Shown piece by piece: positions 32,688-41,023 of a stretch of 64,000 nucleotides of DNA. Both the position numbers and the translations under genes were made by a program. The stretch's first letter is position 1. Every line of letters begins with the position of its first letter. The stretch covers positions 44,183-108,182 of the forward strand of contig DAOOJE010000008.1 in the NCBI GenBank assembly GCA_035384965.1. The letters are read 5' to 3'. Source of the DNA: JAAYVZ01 sp035384965 (GTDB lineage Bacteria > Acidobacteriota > Thermoanaerobaculia > Thermoanaerobaculales > Thermoanaerobaculaceae). The notes beneath the pieces were generated by a model. The model saw nothing but the letters and a program-made list of their open reading frames with translations. It had not been told where the DNA came from and ran no database searches.

Positions 32688-34784
32688 ATGGCAGCCAAAC
32701 TTTTGACAGGCGACAAGATCCGCAACATTGCAGTGGTCGGCCACTCGTCCACGGGCAAGACCTCGCTCGTCTCGGCGATCGTCTACTGCGCCAAGGAGGT
32801 GAACCGCCTCGGCAAGGTCGACAAGGGCACGGCGATCACGGACTTCGACGAGGAAGCGGTGGAGCGCAAGATCACCATCGCCACGGCGGTGGCGCATGCT
32901 CATTACCAGGGATGCAAGCTGAACCTCATCGACACCCCCGGGTACTCGATCTTCACGACCGAGGCCGTGCAGGGCATCAAGGTCGCCGAGGCGGCTCTCA
33001 TGGTGGTTTCCGCCGTGGCGGGGCCTGAGGTGCAGACCGAAAAGCTCTGGAAGATCTGCGCCGGCATGGGCAGGCCGGTGGTGCTCGCGGTCAACCTCAT
33101 GGACCGCGAACGCGCCTCCGCCAGTCGCACCCTGCAGCAGCTCCAGAAGAAGTTCGGGCGCGAGGTGATCCCCATCCAGGTCCCGATCGGCGAGGAGCAG
33201 AAGTTCTGCGGTGTGGTCGACCTCGTACACATGAAGGCGTATCAGTTCCCGGTCGACGAGAGCGGCCAGCCGCAGGAAATCCCGATTCCGGCCGACCTCG
33301 AGGACGAGGTGGAGACCGCCCACGGCCAGCTCGTCGAGATGGTCGCCGAGCAGGACGAGGCGCTGCTCGAGAAGTTCTTCGCCGAGGGTGCGCTGACCGA
33401 GGCCGAGCTGGCCGAGGGCCTGGCCAAGGCCACCGCGGCCCGCAAGGTCTTCCCCCTGGTCTACAGCTCCGCAGGGCGCAACCTGGCCGTGGTGCCGCTC
33501 ATGGACGCCCTCGTGACCCTGGTCCCGAATCCGCTCGCCGTCAGTTTCGAGGCACGCAACCTGGCCGGCGAGGAGCTGGTGCTCCAGCCCAGGCCGGACG
33601 ACACGCCGATCGCCTACGTCTTCAAGACCATCTCCGACCCCTACGCGGGGCGGATCACCCTCATGCGCGTGTTTTCGGGTTCGTTCTCGTCGGATGGCAC
33701 GTACTACAACCGGCAGCGCGACACCGCCGAGCGCTTCGGTGCCGTCAACTGGATGCAGGGCAAGGACCTGTCGCCGGTCGAGAAGCTCGTGGCCGGCGAC
33801 GTCGGCGCGGTTGCCAAGCTCAAGGAAACCCGCACCGGCGAGACGCTGACGAGCAAGGACGGCGCGGTCATCGTGCCGCCGGTGCCTATCCCCGAGGCGG
33901 CCATCTCCTTTGCCATCACCGCGAAGACCAAGGGTGACGAGGACAAGATCGCCCAGGGCCTGCAGCGGCTGCAGGAAGAGGACCCCACGCTCCATCTCGG
34001 GCGCGACCCCCAGACCAAGGAGCAGCTCGTCGCCGGGGCCGGCCAGCTCCACGTCGAGATCGCGGTGGCTCGCTTGCGGCGCCGTTTCAAGGTGGACGTC
34101 ACGCTCCAGGCCCCGAAGGTTCCTTACCGCGAGACCATCACCAAGTCCGTCGAGATCACGAGCCGCCACAAGAAACAGACAGGCGGCCACGGCCAGTTCG
34201 CCGAGGCCAAGATCCGCCTCGAGCCGCTGCCGCGCGGCGGGGGTTACGAGTTCGTCGACAAGATCTTCGGCGGATCGATCTCGCAGAACTATCGCCCCTC
34301 CGTCGACAAGGGGATCCAGGACGCCGCGGCTCGCGGCGCGGTGTCAGGGCACCCCGTGGTGGACTTCCGGGTGGTGCTGCTGGACGGCAAGGAGCACGCC
34401 GTCGACTCCTCCGACATGGCGTTCCAGATTTGTGGGCGCAAGGCGTTCAAGGAGGCCGTCAAGCAGGCGGGACCGACCATTCTCGAGCCGATCATGCAGG
34501 TCGAGATCACTGCGCCGGACGAGTTCCTGGGCGACCTCATGGGCGACCTCAACTCCCGGCGGGGACGCGTCCAGGGCATGGACCCGGGCGACGGACAAAC
34601 CGTGATCCGCGCCCAGGTGCCGCTCGCCGAGATGCTCACCTACTCCCAGACCCTGCGCTCGATCACGAGCGGCCGTGGGGACTTCCGCATGGAGTTCTCG
34701 CACTACGACGAGGTGCCGCGCAACATCCAGGAAAAGATCATCGCCGCGGCTGCCGGCCTCGCCGAGGAGGAAGAGGACGAGTAG
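32688..34784 (+). CDS. EF-G-like translational GTPase (FusA2 type) with altered G4 motif
   Basis: The 698-residue protein has the five-domain EF-G layout. G1 is GHSSTGKTS (18-26), the switch/G2 region is RKITI (60-64) and G3 is DTPGY (82-86). The G4 motif reads N136-L-M-D139 where nearly all translational GTPases have NKxD, so the lysine is gone. Domain IV begins TGGHGQFAEAKI and domain V ends with SGRGDFRMEFSHYDEVP, both intact. It is an EF-G paralogue rather than main FusA, since no str operon (rpsL-rpsG-tuf) is near. Role could be ribosome recycling, stress or a specialised factor. Own promoter and operator-like repeats precede it. Confidence 0.88.
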   Translation: MAAKLLTGDKIRNIAVVGHSSTGKTSLVSAIVYCAKEVNRLGKVDKGTAITDFDEEAVERKITIATAVAHAHYQGCKLNLIDTPGYSIFTTEAVQGIKVAEAALMVVSAVAGPEVQTEKLWKICAGMGRPVVLAVNLMDRERASASRTLQQLQKKFGREVIPIQVPIGEEQKFCGVVDLVHMKAYQFPVDESGQPQEIPIPADLEDEVETAHGQLVEMVAEQDEALLEKFFAEGALTEAELAEGLAKATAARKVFPLVYSSAGRNLAVVPLMDALVTLVPNPLAVSFEARNLAGEELVLQPRPDDTPIAYVFKTISDPYAGRITLMRVFSGSFSSDGTYYNRQRDTAERFGAVNWMQGKDLSPVEKLVAGDVGAVAKLKETRTGETLTSKDGAVIVPPVPIPEAAISFAITAKTKGDEDKIAQGLQRLQEEDPTLHLGRDPQTKEQLVAGAGQLHVEIAVARLRRRFKVDVTLQAPKVPYRETITKSVEITSRHKKQTGGHGQFAEAKIRLEPLPRGGGYEFVDKIFGGSISQNYRPSVDKGIQDAAARGAVSGHPVVDFRVVLLDGKEHAVDSSDMAFQICGRKAFKEAVKQAGPTILEPIMQVEITAPDEFLGDLMGDLNSRRGRVQGMDPGDGQTVIRAQVPLAEMLTYSQTLRSITSGRGDFRMEFSHYDEVPRNIQEKIIAAAAGLAEEEEDE

Positions 34785-34794
34785 CGGGGAGGCA

Positions 34795-34815
34795 GTTGTT
34801 GGTTGATGGTTGGGC
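34795..34815 (+). repeat. Degenerate heptamer repeat, unit near GTTGATG
   Basis: Three tandem 7-bp units: GTTGTTG, GTTGATG, GTTGGGC, directly after the EF-G-like gene. Confidence 0.5.
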
Positions 34816-34875
34816 GACTTGAGTGTCGCGGGTAGAGGGCCAGGCAGCCAGCGACCATCGACCGGAAACCGCGGT

Positions 34876-34905
34876 TTGACACGGCAGCCAGGCCGCGGAT
34901 AGGCT
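34876..34905 (+). promoter_or_regulatory. Promoter of the symporter gene (near-leaderless)
   Basis: Perfect TTGACA (34876-34881), 18-nt spacer, TAGGCT (34900-34905). The ATG is 8 nt after the -10 box, leaving no room for a ribosome site. Confidence 0.7.
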
Positions 34906-34913
34906 CCCGGGCC

Positions 34914-36191
34914 ATGAAGCTCCACACCAGGATCCTCCTCGGGCTCGTCGCGGGCGCCGCGGTGGGCGTCGCCACGAACCTCCTCGCGGGACCGGGGCCC
35001 GCCGTCCAGAAGGTCGTGTCGCTCGTCACCGAGCCGGCCGGCAAGCTCTGGCTGTCGGCGCTCATCATGGTCGTGATCCCGCTCATCCTCTCGACGCTTT
35101 CCGTCGGCGTCGCCGGGCTCGGGGACCTGCGGCGGCTGGGGCGCATCGGGCTCGTGACGATGGGCTGCTTCGTGGGGCTGACGGCGCTCTCGACGCTGCT
35201 CGGCCTGACCGTCATGAACTCGGTCGCCCCGGGCCGGTCGCTGCCGGAGGCGGTCACGGCCGAACTCATGGCGACGTACAGGGGCCAGGCCGACGAGGCG
35301 ATGGGGCTCGGCGCGCGAGCCCTCAACCTCGACCTGCTCTACTCGGTGATCCCGCGCAACCCGGTGCAGGCCGCGGCCTCCGGCAACATGCTGGGCGTCA
35401 TCTTCTTCGCCCTCATGCTCGGGGCGGCCATGGCGCTGCTCCCGGACGAGAAGGCCGCGCCGCTGCGGCGAGTCCTCGAGAGCCTCGGTCACGTCACAGT
35501 GGCGATCATCCAGCTCGTCATGAGAGCGGCCCCGGTGGGCGTGTTCTGTCTCATCTTTTCGGTGACCGCTCGCTTCGGCCTGCACCTGCTGGTCAGCCTG
35601 TTCGCTTTCGTCATGACGGTCGTGGGCAGTCTGGCGTTTTTTCAGGTCGCCGGCTACGCGCTGATCCTCTGGCTCGTCGCCCGCCACAGCCCGCTCGACT
35701 TCTTCCGCAAGGTCCGCCTCGTCCTGATCACCGCCTTCACCACCTCCTCCAGCAACGCCACTCTTCCCACCACGATGCGTGTGGTCGAGCAGAGGGTCGG
35801 CGTGCCGCGCGAGATCTCGGCGTTCGTGCTGCCGCTCGGGGCGACCATGAACATGAACGGCACGGCGCTGTTCGAGGGCGCGACCGTACTGTTCCTGGCG
35901 CAGGTCTTCGGCGTCCGGCTCGGGCTCGGCCAGCAGCTCGTGGTGGTGCTCATGGCGGTCATCACCGCCATCGGGGTGGCCGGCATCCCCGGCGGCTCGA
36001 TCCCGCTGCTCATGATGGTGCTCGGCATGGTCGGCGTGCCCCCCGAGGGAATCGCAATCGTGCTCGGGGTGGATCGGCTGCTCGACATGTGCCGAACCGT
36101 CCTCAACGTCACCGGTGACATGGTCACCGCCACGATCGTGACGCGGGCGGAGAGACTCCCGCTGCAGCCCGACCCCCTCGCCGAGGAGTAG
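34914..36191 (+). CDS. Dicarboxylate/amino acid:cation symporter (DAACS, GltP/DctA-like)
   Basis: The 425-residue transporter has the DAACS fold. The re-entrant hairpin serine motif (TTSSSNATLPTT), the NMNGTALFEG segment in TM7 and the IGVAGIPGGSIPLLM hairpin are present, as is the closing VDRLLDMCRTVLNVTGDMVTA with the substrate-binding D/R/N residues. It should take up aspartate, glutamate or C4-dicarboxylates with Na+ or H+. Start by the ATG 8 nt after the -10 box. It converges with the histidine kinase gene. Confidence 0.94.
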   Translation: MKLHTRILLGLVAGAAVGVATNLLAGPGPAVQKVVSLVTEPAGKLWLSALIMVVIPLILSTLSVGVAGLGDLRRLGRIGLVTMGCFVGLTALSTLLGLTVMNSVAPGRSLPEAVTAELMATYRGQADEAMGLGARALNLDLLYSVIPRNPVQAAASGNMLGVIFFALMLGAAMALLPDEKAAPLRRVLESLGHVTVAIIQLVMRAAPVGVFCLIFSVTARFGLHLLVSLFAFVMTVVGSLAFFQVAGYALILWLVARHSPLDFFRKVRLVLITAFTTSSSNATLPTTMRVVEQRVGVPREISAFVLPLGATMNMNGTALFEGATVLFLAQVFGVRLGLGQQLVVVLMAVITAIGVAGIPGGSIPLLMMVLGMVGVPPEGIAIVLGVDRLLDMCRTVLNVTGDMVTATIVTRAERLPLQPDPLAEE

Positions 36192-36211
36192 CGACCCGGC
36201 GCGGCTCGGGG

Positions 36212-38272
36212 TCACACCCTGTCGGCAAGGTGGGCGATCAGCTCGGTGACACGGAACGGCTTCTGGAAAAAGCGCACACCCTGCAAGCGCAGCGCCGAGA
36301 ATCGCTGCGTCTCGGTGTACCCGCTCACCAGCACGGCCGCCAGGCGCGGCCGGATGTCGAGGAGCTGTGCGAGCAGCGCGCAGCCGTCCAGCCCGGGGAG
36401 TCCGTAGTCGACGACCACGGCATCGAAGCTCTCGGGGGCCTCGGCGAACTCGGCGAGGGCCTCCTCCGCCGACTGGCACGCCACCACCTCGGCTCCGGCC
36501 TCGCGCAGGAAGTAAGACACGCCCTCGAGGATGAGCGCCTCGTCGTCCACCAGCAGCACGCGCAGCCCGTCCAGCCCGGCATGCGTCGCCGGGGCGTACG
36601 CCCCTCTCGGCGCCTCCTCGGCTCCCACCACCGGCAAGGTGACCGTGAACGTCGTGCCCGACCCTTCCGTGTCGGACTCGACGGTGACCGTTCCGCCCGC
36701 CTCCGAGACCAGGCGGTGCACGACGGCAAGACCCAAACCGGTGCCTTCCGACCCCTTGGTCGAGAAGAACGGGTCGAAGATGCGCGGGAGGTCGGCGGGG
36801 CAGATGCCGTGGCCCGTGTCCCGGACCTCCACGACCACCCGCGGCACGCGCCCCACCGTGCTGCGGCGCGCCACGATGTGCAGCTCGCCGCCGTCCGGCA
36901 TCGCATCGCGGGCGTTGGTGGCGAGGTTGAGGAAGATCGAGTGGACGGCCGTCGCGTCGAGGGCGACGACGCCGAGGCCAGGGGCGATCTCGGCCACCAC
37001 GCGAATGTTGCGCGGGAGAGTGCTGCGCAGCACCTGCACGACCTCATCGAGAGCGGCACCGATCCCTGATCTGGCCTCGAGACCGGTGCGCTGGCGGGAC
37101 AGCGCCAGCATGCGGCGCGCCAGGTGCCCTGCCCGATCGAGAGCGCTGTCGAGCTGGCGGATGGCCTCCGGGTCCCCCGCCCCGCTGCGGTGCAGCCGCT
37201 CGACCGCCGGCCGCATACCCATGAGGATGTTGTTGAACTCGTGGGCGACCCCGCCTGCCAGCGTCCCGAGGCTCTCGAGCCTCGCCTGCTGCGCGGCCCG
37301 CTCGGAGAGCGCCTTCTGCTCGGTCACGTCGCGCACCACGTGCAGGAACAGCCCCGTGCCTCCGGCCACGGCCTGCACGGCGCACTCCCGCCAGCGCACG
37401 CTTTCTGGGTGCTCCTCGCGCACGACCGCCCGTCCCACGCCGGCCCGGCGCGCCAGCGCCAGCGCGCACCCCTCCTCGCCACAGCGCTCGGCCAGTGTGC
37501 AGGCCGCCGCCAGCCCGAGCGCCCGGGCCGGGCTCTCGGCGCCGCGGATGCGCGCATAGGCGCGGTTGCAGCGCACGACGTACCCCTCCCCGTCGACCAT
37601 GGCCACGCCGTCGGGTTGCGTGTCGAAAAGCAGCTCCAGCTCCCGCTTGGCATGCTCGACGCGAGCAAAAACCTCCCCCGCCCGGGCCAGCCTCGCCACC
37701 ACGCGGGCCACCTCCTGCAACGCAGCCCGCTCCCGCGGCGACCACCGCGGGCGGAACGAGCAGGCGTCCACCACCACGAGCCGCCATCCCCCGGCCCCCG
37801 GTACCGCGGCCGCCGCCGCCAGCGCCGCCGCAACGTGAAACTGCTGCATCAGCTCCCGGCCGCGTTCGCCCAGCTCGCGAAACGGAGGCGTCAGGCGGCG
37901 CGGGCGCTCGAGCGGCAGCAGGCCGGCGAGCTGCGAGGCCAGCTCAGCGGCCTCTCCAAGGCCACCGCACGCCAGTGCGCCGGGGTGCCGGAGATCGCTG
38001 TCCTCGGCCAGGACGCGCCCCGTCCACCCGCCCTCGGCGCCGTGCGCCTCCGCGATCCAGACCCGGTCGGCCCCGAACTGCCGTCGCACGGCGGCGGCCA
38101 CGCCTCGGAGCCGTTCCGTCTCGGTCAATCCGAGATCGGCCCCGGCGTCCACGACATCGAGGAGGAGTCCGCTCGGGGAGCGCGTCGGGGCCGGGCGTCC
38201 GCTCGCTGCCGGAACCGGGACCCGCCCCTTTTGCTCGGATCTGCCCCTGCCGCCAGCGCCCCGCCGCATCAC
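36212..38272 (-). CDS. Hybrid sensor histidine kinase (GAF-PAS-HisKA-HATPase-REC)
   Basis: The 686-residue protein has no membrane segment. A GAF-like domain lies at about 45-205, a PAS domain at about 210-320 (LLFDTQPDGVAMVDGEGYVV), then HisKA with the phosphoacceptor in LAGGVAHEFNNIL, and a HATPase with N box NLATNARDAM, G1 DTGHGI and G2 GSEGTGLGLAVV. A C-terminal receiver follows (LLVDDEALILEG, VVDYGLPG with the acceptor Asp, QKPFR). No partner regulator is adjacent, so a phosphorelay through an Hpt protein elsewhere is likely. Start GTG 38272 or ATG 38269, both just after a TATGAT box. Confidence 0.9.
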   Translation of the reverse strand: MMRRGAGGRGRSEQKGRVPVPAASGRPAPTRSPSGLLLDVVDAGADLGLTETERLRGVAAAVRRQFGADRVWIAEAHGAEGGWTGRVLAEDSDLRHPGALACGGLGEAAELASQLAGLLPLERPRRLTPPFRELGERGRELMQQFHVAAALAAAAAVPGAGGWRLVVVDACSFRPRWSPRERAALQEVARVVARLARAGEVFARVEHAKRELELLFDTQPDGVAMVDGEGYVVRCNRAYARIRGAESPARALGLAAACTLAERCGEEGCALALARRAGVGRAVVREEHPESVRWRECAVQAVAGGTGLFLHVVRDVTEQKALSERAAQQARLESLGTLAGGVAHEFNNILMGMRPAVERLHRSGAGDPEAIRQLDSALDRAGHLARRMLALSRQRTGLEARSGIGAALDEVVQVLRSTLPRNIRVVAEIAPGLGVVALDATAVHSIFLNLATNARDAMPDGGELHIVARRSTVGRVPRVVVEVRDTGHGICPADLPRIFDPFFSTKGSEGTGLGLAVVHRLVSEAGGTVTVESDTEGSGTTFTVTLPVVGAEEAPRGAYAPATHAGLDGLRVLLVDDEALILEGVSYFLREAGAEVVACQSAEEALAEFAEAPESFDAVVVDYGLPGLDGCALLAQLLDIRPRLAAVLVSGYTETQRFSALRLQGVRFFQKPFRVTELIAHLADRV

Positions 38273-38278
38273 CGCCGA

Positions 38279-38284
38279 ATCATA
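38279..38284 (-). promoter_or_regulatory. -10 box of the histidine kinase gene (leaderless)
   Basis: On the minus strand TATGAT ends 6 nt before the GTG at 38272 and 9 nt before the ATG at 38269. No -35 is clear. Confidence 0.5.
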
Positions 38285-38327
38285 GCCCCAACCGACGGCC
38301 CGGCGTCAATCGTGGTCCCCCAGCAGG

Positions 38328-39911
38328 TCAGACGCCGATGCCGGCCATCCGCTGCACCGCCACGCGCTCGGACGTCGTCTTGCCCTGGGTGAAGTTGAGC
38401 AGGTAGTCAGGACCGCCCGCCTTCGAGTCGGTGCCGGAGAGGTTGAACCCGCCGAACGGGTGCACCCCCACGAGCGCGCCCGTGCAGCCGCGATTGAGGT
38501 AGAGGTTGCCACAGTGGAACTCCTGCCTGGCGCGATCGAGCGCGGCGATGCGCTGCGAGTACACGGCACCGGTGAGGCCGTAGCGGGTGCCGTTGGCGAC
38601 CGCGAGCGCTTCGTCGAAGCCATCCACCGTGATGACCGCCAGGACCGGGCCGAAGATCTCCTCCTGGCCGAGGAAGGAGTCGGGCCGGACGCCGTCGAAG
38701 ACCGTGGGAGCGACGAAGTAGCCGTCCCGCTCGAGGGCGTGCCCGCCGGCCAGCAGCCGGCCCTCCTTCCTGCCCGTCTCGATCGCTCGCAGGATCGACT
38801 GGTAGGCACCGCGGTTGGCCACCGGGCCAGTGAAGATGCACGGGTGCGACCATGGATCACCGGCCGGCAAAGTTTCGGTCTTCTCGAGAACGAGGTCGAG
38901 CAGCCGGTCGTGGACCCGGCGATCGACCACGAGGCGCGAGCACGCCGAGCACTTCTGGCCCTGGAAGCCGAACGCCGAGCGCACGATCCCCGAGGATGCC
39001 GCGTCCAGGTCGGCCGAGTCGTCGACGATGATCGCGTTCTTGCCGCCCATCTCGGAGACATAGCGGGTCATCCACCGCCGGCGCGGATCCGGCCTGGCGA
39101 TGAGTTCGTTGATGCGCAGCCCCACCTCGGCGGAGCCCGTGAACGCCACAAACCGCACCTCCTGGTGGGTCACGAGGTAGTCGCCGATGTCCCCGCCCGA
39201 GCCTGGCACAAAATTGAGGACGCCGTCGGGAAAGCCAGCCTCGCGCGCGAGCTCGAACAGCCGCGCGGCGATCACCGGAGTGTCCGAGGAGGGCTTGACC
39301 AGCACGGTGTTGCCGCTCACCACGGCAGCCATGGTCATGCCGCCGAGGATCGCGAGCGGGAAGTTCCACGGCGAGACGACCACGCCCACCCCGAGCGGGA
39401 TGTAGAAGTAGCAGTTGTCCTCCCCGGGCAGACGGGTGAGCGGGTGGTACTGAAAGTGGGTGAGCGCGAGCCTGGCGTAGTACTCGCAAAAGTCCACCGC
39501 CTCCGCCACCTCGGCGTCGGCCTCGTACCAGTTCTTGCCGATCTCGTACCCGAGCAGGGCCACCAGCTCGAACCGCTGCCGCCGCAGCAGTTCGGCGAGC
39601 CGCAGCAGCAGCTCGGCGCGTTCCTCAGGGGTGCGCCTCGACCACGAACCAAACGCCCGGCGTGCCTCCTCCACCGCCTCGTCCACGTGGCTGCGGGAAC
39701 AGCTCGCGACACGCCCGATCTCGACGTCAGGGCGGGCAGGACACAACGATGCGATGGTCCTCTCGGTGTGGACCTCGCGCCCGCCCACGACCGCCGGGTA
39801 GGTGCGGCCGAAGCGCGCCTCGAGCGCCTTCACGGCGTCGTATACGCCCTGCTCGTTTTCGGTCCGGGAGTAGTCGCAAATGGGTTCGTTGACGAAGCGC
39901 GGCAGGAACAT
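38328..39911 (-). CDS. pruA: L-glutamate gamma-semialdehyde (P5C) dehydrogenase
   Basis: The 527-residue aldehyde dehydrogenase oxidises glutamate semialdehyde to glutamate with NAD+, the second step of proline use. The catalytic cysteine is in GQKCSACSRL and the general-base glutamate in EMGGKNAIIVDD; the NAD site has VVVSPWNFPLAI and FTGSAEVG. The start MFLPRFVNEP at 39911 matches stand-alone P5C dehydrogenases; the long open frame upstream is a shadow. No proline dehydrogenase (putB) is in the window. Confidence 0.94.
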   Translation of the reverse strand: MFLPRFVNEPICDYSRTENEQGVYDAVKALEARFGRTYPAVVGGREVHTERTIASLCPARPDVEIGRVASCSRSHVDEAVEEARRAFGSWSRRTPEERAELLLRLAELLRRQRFELVALLGYEIGKNWYEADAEVAEAVDFCEYYARLALTHFQYHPLTRLPGEDNCYFYIPLGVGVVVSPWNFPLAILGGMTMAAVVSGNTVLVKPSSDTPVIAARLFELAREAGFPDGVLNFVPGSGGDIGDYLVTHQEVRFVAFTGSAEVGLRINELIARPDPRRRWMTRYVSEMGGKNAIIVDDSADLDAASSGIVRSAFGFQGQKCSACSRLVVDRRVHDRLLDLVLEKTETLPAGDPWSHPCIFTGPVANRGAYQSILRAIETGRKEGRLLAGGHALERDGYFVAPTVFDGVRPDSFLGQEEIFGPVLAVITVDGFDEALAVANGTRYGLTGAVYSQRIAALDRARQEFHCGNLYLNRGCTGALVGVHPFGGFNLSGTDSKAGGPDYLLNFTQGKTTSERVAVQRMAGIGV

Positions 39912-39971
39912 CGCATCACCCCCATGCGACAGAACGTACCCCGACGCGACGGTATTCACAAACGCGTCGGC

Positions 39972-39977
39972 TATGAT
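39972..39977 (+). promoter_or_regulatory. Possible -10 box of the 40023 glycosyltransferase gene
   Basis: TATGAT lies 45 nt before the TTG at 40023. It favours the TTG start over the ATG at 39924, which lies upstream of the box. Confidence 0.35.
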
Positions 39978-40022
39978 CCCGACGCATCCTCCGGCCGCAG
40001 GCCGGGGAGCCGGGGCACAGGG

Positions 40023-40976
40023 TTGAGCCGACCGTCGATCTCCGTCGTCATCGTCTGCTGGAACTGCGGCGAAGAGCTGCTTCGCTGCGCCTCTTCCCTG
40101 GCTCCGCTGGCCGCGGCGGCCGAACCGGCGCTGGAGGTCGTGGTCGTCGACAACGCGAGCACGACCTTCCCCGGCGACGAGCTGCGGCGCCTCCTGCCCG
40201 CCGTGCGGATCATGCTGAACGAGCACAACCGGGGCTTCGGCCCCGCCGCCAACCAGGGAGCTGCCGCCGCCGCAGGCGACATTCTCCTTCTCCTCAACCC
40301 CGACACCGAGGCGGTCGGCAATCCGTTCCCGGCCATCGTGCGGGCGTTCGCGTCGAGTCCTTCTCCGGCCGCCGTCGCGCCCGCCCTCGTCGGCCTCGAA
40401 GGCGACGGCGCCCGCGCTCAAGACGAGTTCCAGCTCCGCCGTTTCCCCACCCTCGCGCGGGCGGCCCGGGAGCTGCTGCTCGTCGATCGCGCCTGGCCCC
40501 GCAACCCCTGGCTGCGCCGCGAGCGGTACCTCGACGAGGATCGCACGAGGCCGTTCGAGGTCGAGCAACCCGCGGCGGCGGCTCTGGCCGTTCGGCGCGA
40601 CGTGTTCTTGTCGCTCGGGGGCTTCGACGAGCGCTTCGTGCCGGCGTGGTTCGAGGACGTGGATCTGTGCCGGCGCCTGTGGCGGCACGGCCCTGTGCTG
40701 TTCTGGCCCGAGGCCCGTTTTGCCCACGTCGGGGGTGTGGCCGCGCGGAGGCTGGGCCACGACCACTTCCTGCCCATGTACTACCGCAACGCCTGCCGGT
40801 ACTGGCGCCTCCACCACGGCCCCGGCTCCGCAGTGACGTTCCGGGCCTTGCTGGCGGCCGGCATGCTGCTGCGCCTGCTGCTCGTGCCGTGGCTGCCGGG
40901 GAGGTCCTCGTCGCGCCGGATCGCGGCGCGCGCCTTTGCGCGGACCCTGGCGGTGGCGCTCGGCGGCCGGGACTGA
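40023..40976 (+). CDS. Family 2 glycosyltransferase (rhamnosyltransferase-like)
   Basis: The 317-residue enzyme is a GT-A fold transferase: SVVIVCWNCGEELLRC at the start, VVVDNASTT, a LLNPDTE DxD-like site near 93-99, and GGFDERFVPAWFEDVDLCRR with the ED acceptor motif. A hydrophobic C-terminal segment (FRALLAAGMLLRLLLVPWLP) may bind the membrane. The TTG at 40023 starts just before the first strand; an ATG at 39924 is possible. It is convergent with the other glycosyltransferases at 41024-46659. Confidence 0.88.
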   Translation: MSRPSISVVIVCWNCGEELLRCASSLAPLAAAAEPALEVVVVDNASTTFPGDELRRLLPAVRIMLNEHNRGFGPAANQGAAAAAGDILLLLNPDTEAVGNPFPAIVRAFASSPSPAAVAPALVGLEGDGARAQDEFQLRRFPTLARAARELLLVDRAWPRNPWLRRERYLDEDRTRPFEVEQPAAAALAVRRDVFLSLGGFDERFVPAWFEDVDLCRRLWRHGPVLFWPEARFAHVGGVAARRLGHDHFLPMYYRNACRYWRLHHGPGSAVTFRALLAAGMLLRLLLVPWLPGRSSSRRIAARAFARTLAVALGGRD

Positions 40977-41023
40977 AGCACCTCTGACGCCCTCGGGCGC
41001 CGGCCGCCGCACCGAACGGTGGC

